A stretch of 64,000 bases of DNA, from assembly GCF_016902415.1 (NCBI RefSeq), contig NZ_JACJLV010000006.1:1-64000 (forward strand). The letters run 5' to 3'. Both the position numbers and the translations under genes were made by a program. The stretch is from Mordavella massiliensis. GTDB taxonomy: Bacteria; Bacillota; Clostridia; Lachnospirales; Lachnospiraceae. The notes under the pieces were generated by a model. The model made no database searches, was not told the origin of the DNA, and was given only the letters and a program-made list of their open reading frames with translations. This document shows positions 1 to 9,549 of this stretch, in pieces. The stretch's first letter is position 1. Each line of letters starts with the position of its first letter.

Positions 1-51
1 ATATAGACTTTTGTACAAAATATCAATAGAAATTAGCTATTTTTCTCATTT

Positions 52-789
52 TTATTGCGGAATTTCTCCAATATCAAAGGTGATCGTATCACTGGACTCC
101 GAATAATTCTCCAGATGCAGGGTTCCCTCCTGTCCGCCCAGCTTTTCCAGGATGGGCGGGATCTGCGCGATCTGGTCGGAAGACACCTGATTGCCCAGGT
201 TGACATAGATCTTGCCGATATCCAGATAGATCTCGTCTCCCCGGCATACGATCCGGTCCGCGCTGATCTTTTGCTTCACCGCTTCCTGGGACGTTTCCAG
301 AATCTCCTCAAAGATCTTGCTGTCGTCCGTTTCCAGACGGCTGTAGAGTTTAATGTCCTTCATGCTGACCCCTTCGATACAGGGCAGGCCTTCGATCAGG
401 GTCGGAGACATGGATACGACCATTCCTTCTTTATCAAAATATGCATAATTATCTTTATTTTCCAGGTATCCGACAATGGGCTTTTCCCTGACTGTCACCT
501 TCAGCGTCCAGGGCGCGGACAGACTGACATGGATGCTCTCCAGACAGGGCAGGCTCTTTCCTTTCCCGATGGCATATTTGCCTGCGATATATAAGGTATT
601 GATCGAATACTTGTCGCTTCGTACGGTATCAACGATCTGCTGGTCCGTACAATATTCATTCCCCTCTACTTTAATCTGCTGTACATAAAAAAGAACCAGC
701 ACGCTCAGCACCAGGATGGCCGCCGCAAGAAGCAGCACCACAAAGGCATAAAGCCGGTGCGATTTTCGCTTTGTCTTCTTTTTTCCCAT
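52..789 (-). CDS. ftsQ: Cell division protein FtsQ/DivIB
   Basis: A 245-residue bitopic membrane protein of the divisome that links early and late division proteins. The N-terminus is very basic (KKKTKRKSHR), followed by one membrane segment at about residues 14-36 and a POTRA domain beginning near IKVEGNEYCTDQQIVDTV. The rest is a beta-rich extracytoplasmic domain, as in the FtsQ/DivIB family. The ATG at 789 follows an AGGGGAG ribosome site at good spacing. It is the last visible gene of the dcw operon, 29 bases after ftsW. Assignment rests on architecture and position, since sequence conservation in this family is low. Confidence 0.88.
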   Translation of the reverse strand: MGKKKTKRKSHRLYAFVVLLLAAAILVLSVLVLFYVQQIKVEGNEYCTDQQIVDTVRSDKYSINTLYIAGKYAIGKGKSLPCLESIHVSLSAPWTLKVTVREKPIVGYLENKDNYAYFDKEGMVVSMSPTLIEGLPCIEGVSMKDIKLYSRLETDDSKIFEEILETSQEAVKQKISADRIVCRGDEIYLDIGKIYVNLGNQVSSDQIAQIPPILEKLGGQEGTLHLENYSESSDTITFDIGEIPQ

Positions 790-818
790 TTGTATACTCC
801 CCTTATACCATGTTTTTC

Positions 819-1901
819 TTATTTTACCAGAGATGATACGCCAAATACAAGCCCCATTTCTATCAGTAGAAACACCACCGATGTACCGCCGTAGCTGACA
901 AAAGGCAGGGTGATCCCTGTATTGGGGATCGTGTTGGTCACAACGGATATATTCAGGATCACCTGGATCATCATATGGGCCATCGCCCCAAAGACCAGAA
1001 GCGCCCCGAAAAGATCCGTGCAGCGGGAGGCTGTCACGTAAAATCTCCAGATCAGCACCAGGAACAGAAAAAGGATCATTCCTGCCCCGAAAAGTCCCAG
1101 TTCCTCGCAGATGATGGAAAAGATCATGTCATTTTGCGCCTCCGGAACAAATCCCAGCTTCTGAATGCTCTCCCCCAGCCCTCTGCCAAACAGGCCGCCG
1201 GAGCCGATGGCATACAGTCCCTGAAGCGTCTGATAACCCTTTTCATAAGCCTCCGGATCTCTCCAGATGGCGATCCGCTCCAGCCGGTAGCTTTCCAGCG
1301 CCAGAAAGACGGCCAGAAATCCTGCGGCCGCCAGTCCCAGGATCACGAACTGGCCGTATCTGGGGCTGGCCGTAAAGATCAGCACCGCAGCAATCCCCAG
1401 AATGATAATGGCGGTACTTAAGTTACTGGCTCCCACCAGTCCCACAATGGGCAGGATCATCCCCATGATCTTCAGCATCACGCGCATCTTTCCCATATCG
1501 GCGCTGTTCTTTGTCACCTCATGGGCCAGGAAAATGATCACCGCCACCTTTGCAAATTCGGACGGCTGAAAAGAAAACGGGCCCAAAGACAGCCATCTTT
1601 TGGACCCGTTATATTCCTCTCCCACCAGCAGTACTGCCACGGACAGAAGAAGCGCCGCCAGATATCCCGGCACCGCAAGCTTCCTCCAGAAATGATAATC
1701 CACCCTGGCCGCCCCGTACATGGCGGCAATACCAAGAGCGGCGGCAAACAATTGTTTTTTCAGATAGTAAAAAGCGTCCTGGAACTTGACTTCTCCGTTA
1801 TAGGCGCTGGTACTGTACAAAATAACCAGCCCGGACAGCAGCAGCAGGCAAAATGCCGCCAGCATCGTCACGTCCACATTTCTTTTTCCCTGCCTGATCA
1901 A
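819..1901 (-). CDS. ftsW: FtsW/SpoVE-type SEDS glycosyltransferase (dcw copy)
   Basis: A 360-residue polytopic SEDS protein that polymerises lipid II into glycan strands together with a class B PBP. Visible family signatures are the NDMIFSIICEELG stretch, whose Asp matches the conserved catalytic Asp of SEDS enzymes, and GITLPFVSYGGTS near the C-terminus. The start is probably the TTG at 1901, which follows GGAGAAG at 6-7 bases. It sits between murD and ftsQ. No murG lies between murD and ftsQ, the place it often occupies. A second SEDS gene lies at 11546, so which copy serves septation and which sporulation or elongation is open. Confidence 0.92.
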   Translation of the reverse strand: MIRQGKRNVDVTMLAAFCLLLLSGLVILYSTSAYNGEVKFQDAFYYLKKQLFAAALGIAAMYGAARVDYHFWRKLAVPGYLAALLLSVAVLLVGEEYNGSKRWLSLGPFSFQPSEFAKVAVIIFLAHEVTKNSADMGKMRVMLKIMGMILPIVGLVGASNLSTAIIILGIAAVLIFTASPRYGQFVILGLAAAGFLAVFLALESYRLERIAIWRDPEAYEKGYQTLQGLYAIGSGGLFGRGLGESIQKLGFVPEAQNDMIFSIICEELGLFGAGMILFLFLVLIWRFYVTASRCTDLFGALLVFGAMAHMMIQVILNISVVTNTIPNTGITLPFVSYGGTSVVFLLIEMGLVFGVSSLVK

Positions 1902-1914
1902 TCTATGCTTCTCC

Positions 1915-3270
1915 TTATAAGGAATTTACGATTTCTTTGAACTTATCTCCTCGTACCTCATAACTTGGAAACATATCCCAGCTGGCGCAGGCCGGGGACA
2001 GAAGCACCGCGTCTCCGGATACCGCTTCCTTCACAGCCATATGGACTGCCTCTTCAAAGCTGTCTGCGAACACATAATCCGTAAACCCGCACTTTTTTGC
2101 ATCCCTTGCGATCTTTTCCCTGGTCTGGCCCAGAAGGATCAGCTTCTTTACTTTTCCGTCAAAGCTTTCGATCCATTCCGTATACTCGGAATCCTTATCA
2201 TACCCGCCGCCGATCAGCACGGTGGGGCGCTTCATGGCGCGGATCCCCTTGATGGCTGCGTCAGGGTTGGTTCCCTTGGAATCATTATAATAGGCTACGC
2301 CGTTTTTCTCTGCCACATACTCGATCCGGTGTTCCACACCGCCAAAGCTTAACACGCTTTTTCGGATCGTCTGTGCCGGAACGCCGTAGACATAAGCCAT
2401 GGCTGCCGCGGCCATCACATTTTCGTGATTGTGGGTTCCCAGGATCTGAAGTTCATCGACATGGCAGATCGTCTCTTTCTGCCCGTTCAGGCAAAGAACA
2501 ATCTTCCCGTCTTCCAGAAAGATTCCTTCTTCTAGTTTACGCTGACTGCTGAAATATAGAACCTTTGCCCGCAGATTTTCTCCAAATTCACGCAGGAGCC
2601 TGTCCTCATAATTTAAGATACAGAAATCATCTTCTGTCTGATTTACGGCGATATTTTCCTTCGCCTCGATATAGGCCTCCATCGTATGATGCCGGTTCAG
2701 ATGATCTGGCGTGATATTCAGGATCGCGCTGACTTTCGGGCGGAATTCCCGGATGGTCTCCAGCTGGAAGCTGCTGATCTCTGCCACGGTCACAGCCTGC
2801 TCTGTCATCTGTCCCGCCACAGCGGTATAGGGATTGCCGATGTTTCCTACTACATATACCTCTTCCCTCGCCTGCTTCATGATCTGTCCAAGCAGGGAAG
2901 TTGTTGTGGTCTTTCCATTGGTGCCGGTGATCGCCAGCACATCACCCTTCCCGAACTGATAGGCCAGCTCGATCTCTCCGATCACCTGAACTCCTGCCTC
3001 TTTCATGGCAAGGACCACCGGAAGGTCTGTGGGCACACCGGGACTTAACACTGCCATATCCAGACTGGTGATCGTCTCCTGCGGCAGTTTTCCGGTCAGT
3101 ACGGCCGCGCCGCTTTTTTCGCCCAGTTGTTCTTTTAAGGATGCCGGATCCAGCTTTTCATTGCCGTCATAGAGGATCACATCCGCCCCGTTTGCTTCCA
3201 AAAGCCCTGCGGCTCCGATCCCGCTGATGCCGGCTCCAAATACCAGTACCTTTCTGCCTTTTACTTCCAT
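1915..3270 (-). CDS. murD: UDP-N-acetylmuramoylalanine--D-glutamate ligase MurD
   Basis: Cytoplasmic Mur ligase of 451 residues that adds D-glutamate to UDP-MurNAc-L-Ala using ATP. The N-terminal Rossmann-like domain starts VLVFGAGISGIGAAGL. The ATP loop ITGTNGKTTTTS is near residue 115, and the central NITPDHLNRH and YNDSKGTNPDA motifs are typical of MurD. The length is normal for the family. It follows mraY by 13 bases and precedes ftsW by 13 bases, so it is translated within the dcw operon. Confidence 0.97.
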   Translation of the reverse strand: MEVKGRKVLVFGAGISGIGAAGLLEANGADVILYDGNEKLDPASLKEQLGEKSGAAVLTGKLPQETITSLDMAVLSPGVPTDLPVVLAMKEAGVQVIGEIELAYQFGKGDVLAITGTNGKTTTTSLLGQIMKQAREEVYVVGNIGNPYTAVAGQMTEQAVTVAEISSFQLETIREFRPKVSAILNITPDHLNRHHTMEAYIEAKENIAVNQTEDDFCILNYEDRLLREFGENLRAKVLYFSSQRKLEEGIFLEDGKIVLCLNGQKETICHVDELQILGTHNHENVMAAAAMAYVYGVPAQTIRKSVLSFGGVEHRIEYVAEKNGVAYYNDSKGTNPDAAIKGIRAMKRPTVLIGGGYDKDSEYTEWIESFDGKVKKLILLGQTREKIARDAKKCGFTDYVFADSFEEAVHMAVKEAVSGDAVLLSPACASWDMFPSYEVRGDKFKEIVNSL

Positions 3271-3283
3271 CTGTATCTTCCTC

Positions 3284-4240
3284 CTACATTGCCATCAGGG
3301 CGATCAGACACAGGATTGCCGTTATGATAGAAAATACGGCCACCACCCTGGTCTCTGACCATCCGCATAATTCAAAATGATGATGTATCGGCGCCATCTT
3401 AAAGATTCTCTTTCCGCCGGTCTTTTTGAAATATGTGACCTGAATGATCACGGACAGTACTTCCACCAGATAGATCAGGCCTACGATGATAATGAAAATA
3501 GGCATCTGCAGCATGTAGGCGGCAGAAGCTACAAATCCGCCAAGCGCCAGGGAACCGGTATCTCCCATAAACACACTGGCCGGATAGACATTGAAAAGAA
3601 GAAATCCCAGCAGCGCTCCCACTACCGCGCAGGTGATGGGGGAAATGCCGCTGTCAGTTCCAAGCGCCGCCACGGTGAAAAATGTGGCAACCAGCACCGT
3701 CACGCTGGAAGCAAGACCGTCCAGGCCGTCAGTAAAGTTCACGCCGTTGACCGTTCCGATCACCGCAAAGAATAACAGCGGGATCGCAAGCCACCCGATA
3801 TTCAGATACTGTCCGCCGGAAAACGGGATCAGCATGGCAAGGGATACGTCTGTAAATTTCACCAGATAAAATGCAAACACAGCAGTCACTACGATCTGCA
3901 GCGCCATCTTCTGCTTCGGATACAGGCCGTCGGAGCGTTTCATCACCACCTTCAGGTAGTCATCCAGAAATCCGATCAGGCCAAATCCCAGCGTCACAAA
4001 CAAGATCGGAATGATCTTGGGGTAACTGGGAATATAAAACACGGATGTGATCACGATCGACAGAAGGATGATCACACCACCCATGGTCGGGGTGCCTGCC
4101 TTTTTCAGATGAGACTGCACGCCATCCTCACGCTCGGTCTGTCCCATCTTCAGTCTGCGGAGTACCGGGATGATCACCGGTCCCATGATCACACTTAACG
4201 CAAAGGAAATGAGTACCGGTATAAATACTGTATAATCCAT
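3284..4240 (-). CDS. mraY: Phospho-MurNAc-pentapeptide transferase MraY
   Basis: Integral membrane enzyme of 318 residues that transfers phospho-MurNAc-pentapeptide to undecaprenyl phosphate to make lipid I. Diagnostic motifs are FLDDYLKVV (the DDxxK Mg site, about residue 90), NFTDGLDGLASS (about 168) and MAPIHHHFELCGWSE (about 283). About ten membrane segments are visible. The ATG at 4240 has GAGGTG four bases upstream. It lies between the second PBP gene and murD in the standard dcw order. Confidence 0.97.
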   Translation of the reverse strand: MDYTVFIPVLISFALSVIMGPVIIPVLRRLKMGQTEREDGVQSHLKKAGTPTMGGVIILLSIVITSVFYIPSYPKIIPILFVTLGFGLIGFLDDYLKVVMKRSDGLYPKQKMALQIVVTAVFAFYLVKFTDVSLAMLIPFSGGQYLNIGWLAIPLLFFAVIGTVNGVNFTDGLDGLASSVTVLVATFFTVAALGTDSGISPITCAVVGALLGFLLFNVYPASVFMGDTGSLALGGFVASAAYMLQMPIFIIIVGLIYLVEVLSVIIQVTYFKKTGGKRIFKMAPIHHHFELCGWSETRVVAVFSIITAILCLIALMAM

Positions 4241-4303
4241 AATCCACCTCTTTATCTTCTTCGTTGATCCTTATACTTAACCTTACATAGTATACTGCAT
4301 TTT

Positions 4304-6031
4304 CTACTCTTTTTCAATGCCAAGATAGGGGAATATATTACGGAAAATATCACCGATCACCGGAGCTGCGATGGTTCCCCCGTAATAAACGCCCTTCGGG
4401 TCATAGATTACGCACATCGCCAGGATCTGCGGATCGTCTGCAGGCGCGAATCCGAGAAAAGAAGAAATGTATTTTCCCGCGCTCCTTGGAAGGGTCTGGG
4501 AGGTGGCTGTTTTCCCGCCGATCCGGTAGCCTTCCACATAGGCGTTGCTCCCGGAGCCCTCCGCCACCACGCTTTCCAGAAGAGTCCGCATCTGGGCGGA
4601 GGTCTCTTCGGACAGGATCCGTTTCCCCTGCGCGTCATTCAGTGTCCGGATCTCCTTTTTTCCCTCACTGTCCAGGATCCGGACGCCCAGGTGGGGCGTC
4701 ACCCGTCTGCCTCCATTGATCAGGGCGCTGGCCGTGGCTGCCATCTGGATCGGCGTCACCTGAAAAGACTGGCCAAAACTTATGGTGGCAAGCTCCACCA
4801 GCCCCACATTTTCCTTTTTATGCATGATGGTCTGCGCCTCGCCGGGCAGGTCCACACCGGTCAGCTCCATCAGGCCGAACTGCCGGAAATACTCATAGAA
4901 CCGGTCCGCCCCCAGCCGGAGGCCGATATCAATAAACACCGGATTGCAGGAATTACGGATGCCGTCCGCAAAGGTTTCGGCCCCGTGGCCGCCCACCTTG
5001 TGACAGCGGATCTTCCGGTCTTCCACGATCCGGTAGCCGGGACACTGGAAAGTATCGTCAAGATCCACCACTCCTTCTTCCAGACTGGCCGAAGCGGTCA
5101 CGATCTTAAAAACAGAACCCGGCTCATAGGTATCATTGATGCACCCGTTTCTCCACATCTGGTTCAGGGCCTCCTGCTTTTCCTCGTCCGAAAGGCTTTC
5201 TCCCCCGTCCGGCGTATTTAAGGTAAATGGATCGTTCAGGTTAAATTCCGGCACATTGACCATGGCAAGGATTTCTCCGTTCTTCGGATTCATCATCAGG
5301 ATCGCCACCTTTTCCGCCTGCTTTTCCTCCATCACTTTTTCCGCCATCTGCTGGGCATAGGTCTGAATGTTGTAATCCAGACTGATCTGCAGGGTATGTC
5401 CAGCCTCCGGTTCGATCCTGTCTTCCGCCACGCCGTTCAGTTCGATCCCCCTGGCATCGGTAGTGGTCAGGATCTTCCCGTCGATCCCTTTCAGATATTC
5501 TTCATAGATCACCTCCAGTCCGATGATCCCCTGATTGTCTCCGCCGGTAAATCCCAGCACCTTCGAAGCCAGCTCATCATAAGGATAGTACCGCTTATAG
5601 TCCTCATCCACCTTTACGCCGGCAAGCCCCAGGGCCCGGATCTGGTCTCCGGTTTCTTTATCCACATTGGTCCGGATCCTTTCGATGGAAGAGACCTTCT
5701 CCACTTTCTTCCGGATCTCGCTTTCTTCCATATCAAGAAGACCGGCAAGCCCCCGGACCACCCCATCCGGGTCCTGGATCTGGCTGTGGATCACCGACAC
5801 CGTACAGACGGTGCGGTTGGACGCCAGTACGGTCCCGTTCGCATCCAGGATCTCTCCTCTGGCCGCCTTGATATCCCGCTCCCTCTCATGCAGATCTTCC
5901 GCCTTCTTCTGGTAGTACTCTGCTTCAAAAACCATCAGGTAGACCAGCCTTGCAAAAAGACCCAGGATCACCGCCAGAGCTGCAAGAAATACCACCAGCA
6001 TCTTTCGTCTGTGATACGTTTTATTGCGCAT
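4304..6031 (-). CDS. Class B penicillin-binding protein (FtsI/SpoVD type), KTA in place of KTG
   Basis: Transpeptidase of 575 residues with an N-terminal membrane anchor (about residues 12-33), a PBP dimerisation domain (ARGEILDANGTVLASN) and a transpeptidase domain. The nucleophile motif is GSVFK (Ser about 306) and the SxN motif is SCN (about 362). The third motif reads GGKTATSQ, so the usual KTG is KTA. The DNA (AAA ACA GCC) confirms this. There are no PASTA domains. I chose the ATG at 6031, because the upstream frame runs through a hairpin (6036-6083) whose U-tract ends at this ATG. It is the second of two tandem PBP genes, so one is likely FtsI and the other SpoVD. I cannot tell which. 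Confidence 0.9.
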   Translation of the reverse strand: MRNKTYHRRKMLVVFLAALAVILGLFARLVYLMVFEAEYYQKKAEDLHERERDIKAARGEILDANGTVLASNRTVCTVSVIHSQIQDPDGVVRGLAGLLDMEESEIRKKVEKVSSIERIRTNVDKETGDQIRALGLAGVKVDEDYKRYYPYDELASKVLGFTGGDNQGIIGLEVIYEEYLKGIDGKILTTTDARGIELNGVAEDRIEPEAGHTLQISLDYNIQTYAQQMAEKVMEEKQAEKVAILMMNPKNGEILAMVNVPEFNLNDPFTLNTPDGGESLSDEEKQEALNQMWRNGCINDTYEPGSVFKIVTASASLEEGVVDLDDTFQCPGYRIVEDRKIRCHKVGGHGAETFADGIRNSCNPVFIDIGLRLGADRFYEYFRQFGLMELTGVDLPGEAQTIMHKKENVGLVELATISFGQSFQVTPIQMAATASALINGGRRVTPHLGVRILDSEGKKEIRTLNDAQGKRILSEETSAQMRTLLESVVAEGSGSNAYVEGYRIGGKTATSQTLPRSAGKYISSFLGFAPADDPQILAMCVIYDPKGVYYGGTIAAPVIGDIFRNIFPYLGIEKE

Positions 6032-6083
6032 AAAAAACCCCGCAAACACTGTTTTTATAACTTATTACAGCATTTGCGGGGTT
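6032..6083 (-). terminator. Intercistronic hairpin with U-tract, abutting the start codon of the next PBP gene
   Basis: On the minus strand AACCCCGCAAA (6083-6073) pairs perfectly with TTTGCGGGGTT (6046-6036) over 11 bp. An inner CTGT/ACAG extension closes the loop, and the hairpin ends in a run of T that runs straight into the ATG at 6031. It has the form of an intrinsic terminator or attenuator between the two PBP genes. Its 3' arm also holds the only purine-rich stretch (GCGGGG) that could serve as ribosome site. Confidence 0.7.
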
Positions 6084-6089
6084 ATTCTC

Positions 6090-8015
6090 TTAATTGAGGA
6101 CTATGCCTGTCTCGTCCGTTCCGGTAAGATCCGTTTCCTCGCCGGTTCCGGTGAGATCCGCCGTCTCGTCCGTCTCCGCCGCGTCCGCGGATTTGGTAAT
6201 GCCAAGATACGGGAAAATGTCTTCCATGATAGAGGAAGCCAGTTCTGTGGCATAACCGCTGGAAGCCTGGGCAAGTACATTGGGTTCATCCACCACCACA
6301 TATACCACAACTTCCGGATTCTCCTGCGGCGCGTATCCGATGAAGGACACCAGGTATTTCCCGTTGCCGCGGGGCAGCTTTTCTGCAGTACCGGTCTTTC
6401 CGCCGATATCGTAACCTTCAACCGCCGCGGAGGCTCCGGTTCCCTCTTCCACAACTCCGAACATATAATCCTTGATGATCTCGCAGGTCTCTTCTGAAAC
6501 CGTTTTCTTCAAAAGTACCGGAGACTTGTTTTCTGTTACATTTCCATTCTCATCCTGGATCTGCCTTACCACATGAGGTTCGTAATAATTTCCTCCATTG
6601 ATGAGAGAACAAAAGGAAGCGGCAAGCTGGGTCATGGTCACGTTAAAGTTCTGCCCGAAAGCATTGGTGGCCAGACTGGCCGGGTCCATATTTTCCGGCG
6701 TATACAAAAGACCGGAGGTATCGCCTTCTCCGGGAAGGTCAATGCCTGTGTATTCTCCAAAACCGAACAGTTCCTGGTATCTGCAGAATTCTTCTGCTCC
6801 CAGCGCCTCGCCGATCTCCATCAGCGCCACGTTACAGGAATTTTCCAGAGACTGCTTCAGAGTCTGGGCCCCGTGTCCGTTCCGGTTATTACAGTGGATG
6901 TCGTGATCTCCCACGTGCAGCATACCGCCGCAGAAATAGTTTTCGTCTCCTTTGAGGATGCCGGTCTCCAGCCCTGCCGCTATGGTGAAGGGCTTAAAAG
7001 TGGAACCCGGCTCATAGGTATCGCTGACGCAGAAATTATTCCACATGGAGTTCAGGATCTCCAGCTGTTCCTCGTCGGACATGGCGTCGATCTGCTCTTC
7101 TGTGTAATACTTTGTCAGGTCTCTTGGCTGGTTCAGGTCATAATTGGGGTAGGATGCTTCCGCCAGGATCTCGCCGTTCTGCGGATCCATGACCATAACG
7201 GCTGTATTTTTACTTCCTTCTCCTGCGGAAACCTCATTTTTGTGCTGTTCATTAAATTCCAGGATGTGCTGTTCCACGATGCTCTGAACCTGCAGGTCAA
7301 TGGTGGACACTACGGTATCGCCGTCCACCGCTTCCTTTACGGTCTGCTCCACTGTGGAGGTGTCATCCAGATAGCCATATTCCCGGCCGTCAGTGCCGTT
7401 CAGAATGCTGTTGTAGGCAGCCTCGATCCCGTTGCTTCCCACATTTCCGTCTACCGTAAATCCGATCACATCGCTGGCCAGTGTATTATAGGGATATGTT
7501 CTGACATAGTCTTCCTCCAGCCAGATCCCTTCCACATCCGGATACTTTTCCGTATCCTTTTCAATGTTCCGGAATTTTTTGTATGTTTCATAGTCTACGC
7601 CTTTTTTTAGGATATTGTACCTGCTGTCCGGCTTTTCCTCCATCAGGTCTCTTACTTCCTGCTCATCAATCTCAAAGCAGTCCTTCAGCACCTGAATGGT
7701 GGGCTCGATATGATCTTCATCGCTCAGCATGGTCTTCATATCCAGGATCACATTGTACACACGCTCGCTGGTAGCCATCTTCGTGCCGTTCCGGTCTACA
7801 ATGTCGCCCCTCTTAAACGGGATGGTCCTGCTGTCATACTGCTGCTGATCCAGGACGATCCGGGTATAATCTTCACCATTTGCCGCATTGATATATGTAA
7901 TTCTTCCAACTAAGAAAACAAAAGCTAGTATAATTGCCGCGAAGAGCATTACTAGCTTTTTCTGCATATTTTTGGAAAATTTTTTCCGAAAGAAATTTTT
8001 TGTACGTCTTGCCAT
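6090..8015 (-). CDS. Class B penicillin-binding protein (FtsI/SpoVD type)
   Basis: Transpeptidase of 641 residues with a membrane anchor at about residues 18-40, a dimerisation domain (FKRGDIVDRNGTKMATSE) and a full transpeptidase domain. All three active-site motifs are intact: GSTFK (Ser about 338), SCN (about 392) and KTGTAE (about 540). The C-terminus carries a short repeated Asp/Thr/Gly-rich tail (DLTGT occurs twice) and no PASTA domain. It follows ftsL by 20 bases and precedes the other PBP gene behind a terminator-like hairpin. By position after ftsL this is the better candidate for the septal PBP (inference). Confidence 0.93.
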   Translation of the reverse strand: MARRTKNFFRKKFSKNMQKKLVMLFAAIILAFVFLVGRITYINAANGEDYTRIVLDQQQYDSRTIPFKRGDIVDRNGTKMATSERVYNVILDMKTMLSDEDHIEPTIQVLKDCFEIDEQEVRDLMEEKPDSRYNILKKGVDYETYKKFRNIEKDTEKYPDVEGIWLEEDYVRTYPYNTLASDVIGFTVDGNVGSNGIEAAYNSILNGTDGREYGYLDDTSTVEQTVKEAVDGDTVVSTIDLQVQSIVEQHILEFNEQHKNEVSAGEGSKNTAVMVMDPQNGEILAEASYPNYDLNQPRDLTKYYTEEQIDAMSDEEQLEILNSMWNNFCVSDTYEPGSTFKPFTIAAGLETGILKGDENYFCGGMLHVGDHDIHCNNRNGHGAQTLKQSLENSCNVALMEIGEALGAEEFCRYQELFGFGEYTGIDLPGEGDTSGLLYTPENMDPASLATNAFGQNFNVTMTQLAASFCSLINGGNYYEPHVVRQIQDENGNVTENKSPVLLKKTVSEETCEIIKDYMFGVVEEGTGASAAVEGYDIGGKTGTAEKLPRGNGKYLVSFIGYAPQENPEVVVYVVVDEPNVLAQASSGYATELASSIMEDIFPYLGITKSADAAETDETADLTGTGEETDLTGTDETGIVLN

Positions 8016-8035
8016 AGTTTCACCTGTCCTGCACT

Positions 8036-8578
8036 CTATTCTGACTGTGCCAGCATTCCATCTTCCGGAATATTTTCAAACTGTCTGACATAATCGGTTG
8101 CAGGATCTTCATATGTTACGATCTGATCCGGTGTGGCATATACCATTCCCAGATCGTTCTGTGCCCGATCTCTTACTTCGTCCAGGTTGACAGAGTCCAG
8201 CACTGCATTTTCCCTGGTGGTATTTTCTTCCCGGAGGTTCGCAAGCTCTTCCTGCATGGCGGTGATGCTCTTGGAATGCTCTGTGATCGTTGACTGCAGT
8301 CTGATGTAGTTGATACAGATGATCAGCACTGCAATCGCTGCAACTGTCAGGAAGATCACATAAGCGGCATTCATATGCATTGCCTGCTTTCTGTTCCTGC
8401 GGACCTGGCTGCTGGCCTTCTTTTGCGGCCGCTGCCTGCGCACGCGTTCATGATCCGGCTCATATACCGGTTTTGCCACAGTATTACCATACACATATGC
8501 CGCAGATGCGCTTCTGCCCGCGCCTCTGTGGTCCGCATATCTGGTATTTGTCCGGGTATATGACTGTCTCGCTGCCAT
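8036..8578 (-). CDS. ftsL: FtsL/DivIC-like cell division protein
   Basis: Bitopic protein of 180 residues. A long basic, Tyr/Arg-rich cytoplasmic N-terminus of about 95 residues precedes one membrane segment (AAYVIFLTVAAIAVLIICINYI) and a short coiled-coil (SITAMQEELANLREEN) of the septum-formation-initiator type. Family identity is inferred from this layout and the position between rsmH and the first PBP gene, because FtsL sequences diverge quickly. The ATG at 8578 follows AAAGGGG. Its product would bind FtsQ/DivIB and activate the FtsW-PBP pair. Confidence 0.82.
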   Translation of the reverse strand: MAARQSYTRTNTRYADHRGAGRSASAAYVYGNTVAKPVYEPDHERVRRQRPQKKASSQVRRNRKQAMHMNAAYVIFLTVAAIAVLIICINYIRLQSTITEHSKSITAMQEELANLREENTTRENAVLDSVNLDEVRDRAQNDLGMVYATPDQIVTYEDPATDYVRQFENIPEDGMLAQSE

Positions 8579-8602
8579 AAATACGTGCCCCTTTCTCCTA
8601 AT

Positions 8603-9538
8603 CTATGCCCGCTCAAAAATACGAAGCTTCGCACTCTTTGAACGGCTGTTATACTCCTGCTCTTCTTTGGTGGGAAGGATGGGTTTTCTCGTAATTACCT
8701 TCCCCTTTGATACTTTTCCACACACGCACACCGGAAAATCCGGCGGGCAGGTACATGGATGTTCGTTTTTCCGGAACGCGCTTTTCACGATCCGGTCCTC
8801 CAGCGAATGGAAGGTGATGATACACAGCCTCCCTCCCGGGTTCAGAAGATCGATCATATCATCCAGAGAATCTTTCAACACATCCAGTTCTCTGTTTAAT
8901 TCGATGCGGATCGCCTGAAACGTCCGTTTTGCCGGATGTCCGGACATTTTCTGATACTTCATCGGTATCGACTGGCGGATGATCCCGCTCAGCTGTCCGG
9001 TAGTCTCTATTGGCGCTTTGCTGCGTGCGGCTACGATATGTTTGGCGATATTTTTCGCAAACTTATCCTCCCCGTAGTCACGGATCACGCGGTAAAGCTC
9101 CATTTCGCTGTAGTCATTGACGATGTCCCTGGCCGTCCTTTCCTGACGGGTATCCATCCGCATATCCAGCGGAGCATCTTCGCGATAAGAAAATCCACGT
9201 TCTGCCGTATCTAACTGATAAGATGATACGCCCAGATCAAGGATGATTCCATCGACCCTGTCAATTCCCAGTTTCTGGAGCTGCGACTTCATTTCACAAT
9301 AGTTGCTCCTCACTATCGTGACCTTCTCCCCGAAGTCTTTTAATCGGATGCCTGCAGCCTCGATGGCCGCCGCGTCCTGGTCTATACCTATAATACTCCC
9401 TTTGTCCCCGAGGCGTTTCGCTATCTCGTAAGCATGTCCGCCTCCACCAAGCGTTCCGTCCACATATGTGCCGTCCGGCCTGATGTGCAATCCTTCGATT
9501 GTCTCTTCAAGCAATACTGATTTGTGCTGGAATTCCAT
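8603..9538 (-). CDS. rsmH: 16S rRNA (cytosine1402-N4)-methyltransferase RsmH
   Basis: SAM-dependent methyltransferase of 311 residues (formerly MraW). The start [17 protein letters not shown] and the glycine-rich [21 protein letters not shown] site are characteristic, as are the central [11 protein letters not shown] and C-terminal [14 protein letters not shown] motifs. It modifies C1402 of 16S rRNA in the P site. It lies 11 bases after mraZ, the most conserved gene pair of the dcw cluster. Confidence 0.97.
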   Translation of the reverse strand: MEFQHKSVLLEETIEGLHIRPDGTYVDGTLGGGGHAYEIAKRLGDKGSIIGIDQDAAAIEAAGIRLKDFGEKVTIVRSNYCEMKSQLQKLGIDRVDGIILDLGVSSYQLDTAERGFSYREDAPLDMRMDTRQERTARDIVNDYSEMELYRVIRDYGEDKFAKNIAKHIVAARSKAPIETTGQLSGIIRQSIPMKYQKMSGHPAKRTFQAIRIELNRELDVLKDSLDDMIDLLNPGGRLCIITFHSLEDRIVKSAFRKNEHPCTCPPDFPVCVCGKVSKGKVITRKPILPTKEEQEYNSRSKSAKLRIFERA

Positions 9539-9549
9539 ATCTTCTCCCT

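Noticed and set aside
4304-8015. PASTA domains marking SpoVD in either PBP
   Set aside because: Both proteins end soon after the transpeptidase domain; no PASTA repeat is visible, so SpoVD cannot be assigned this way.
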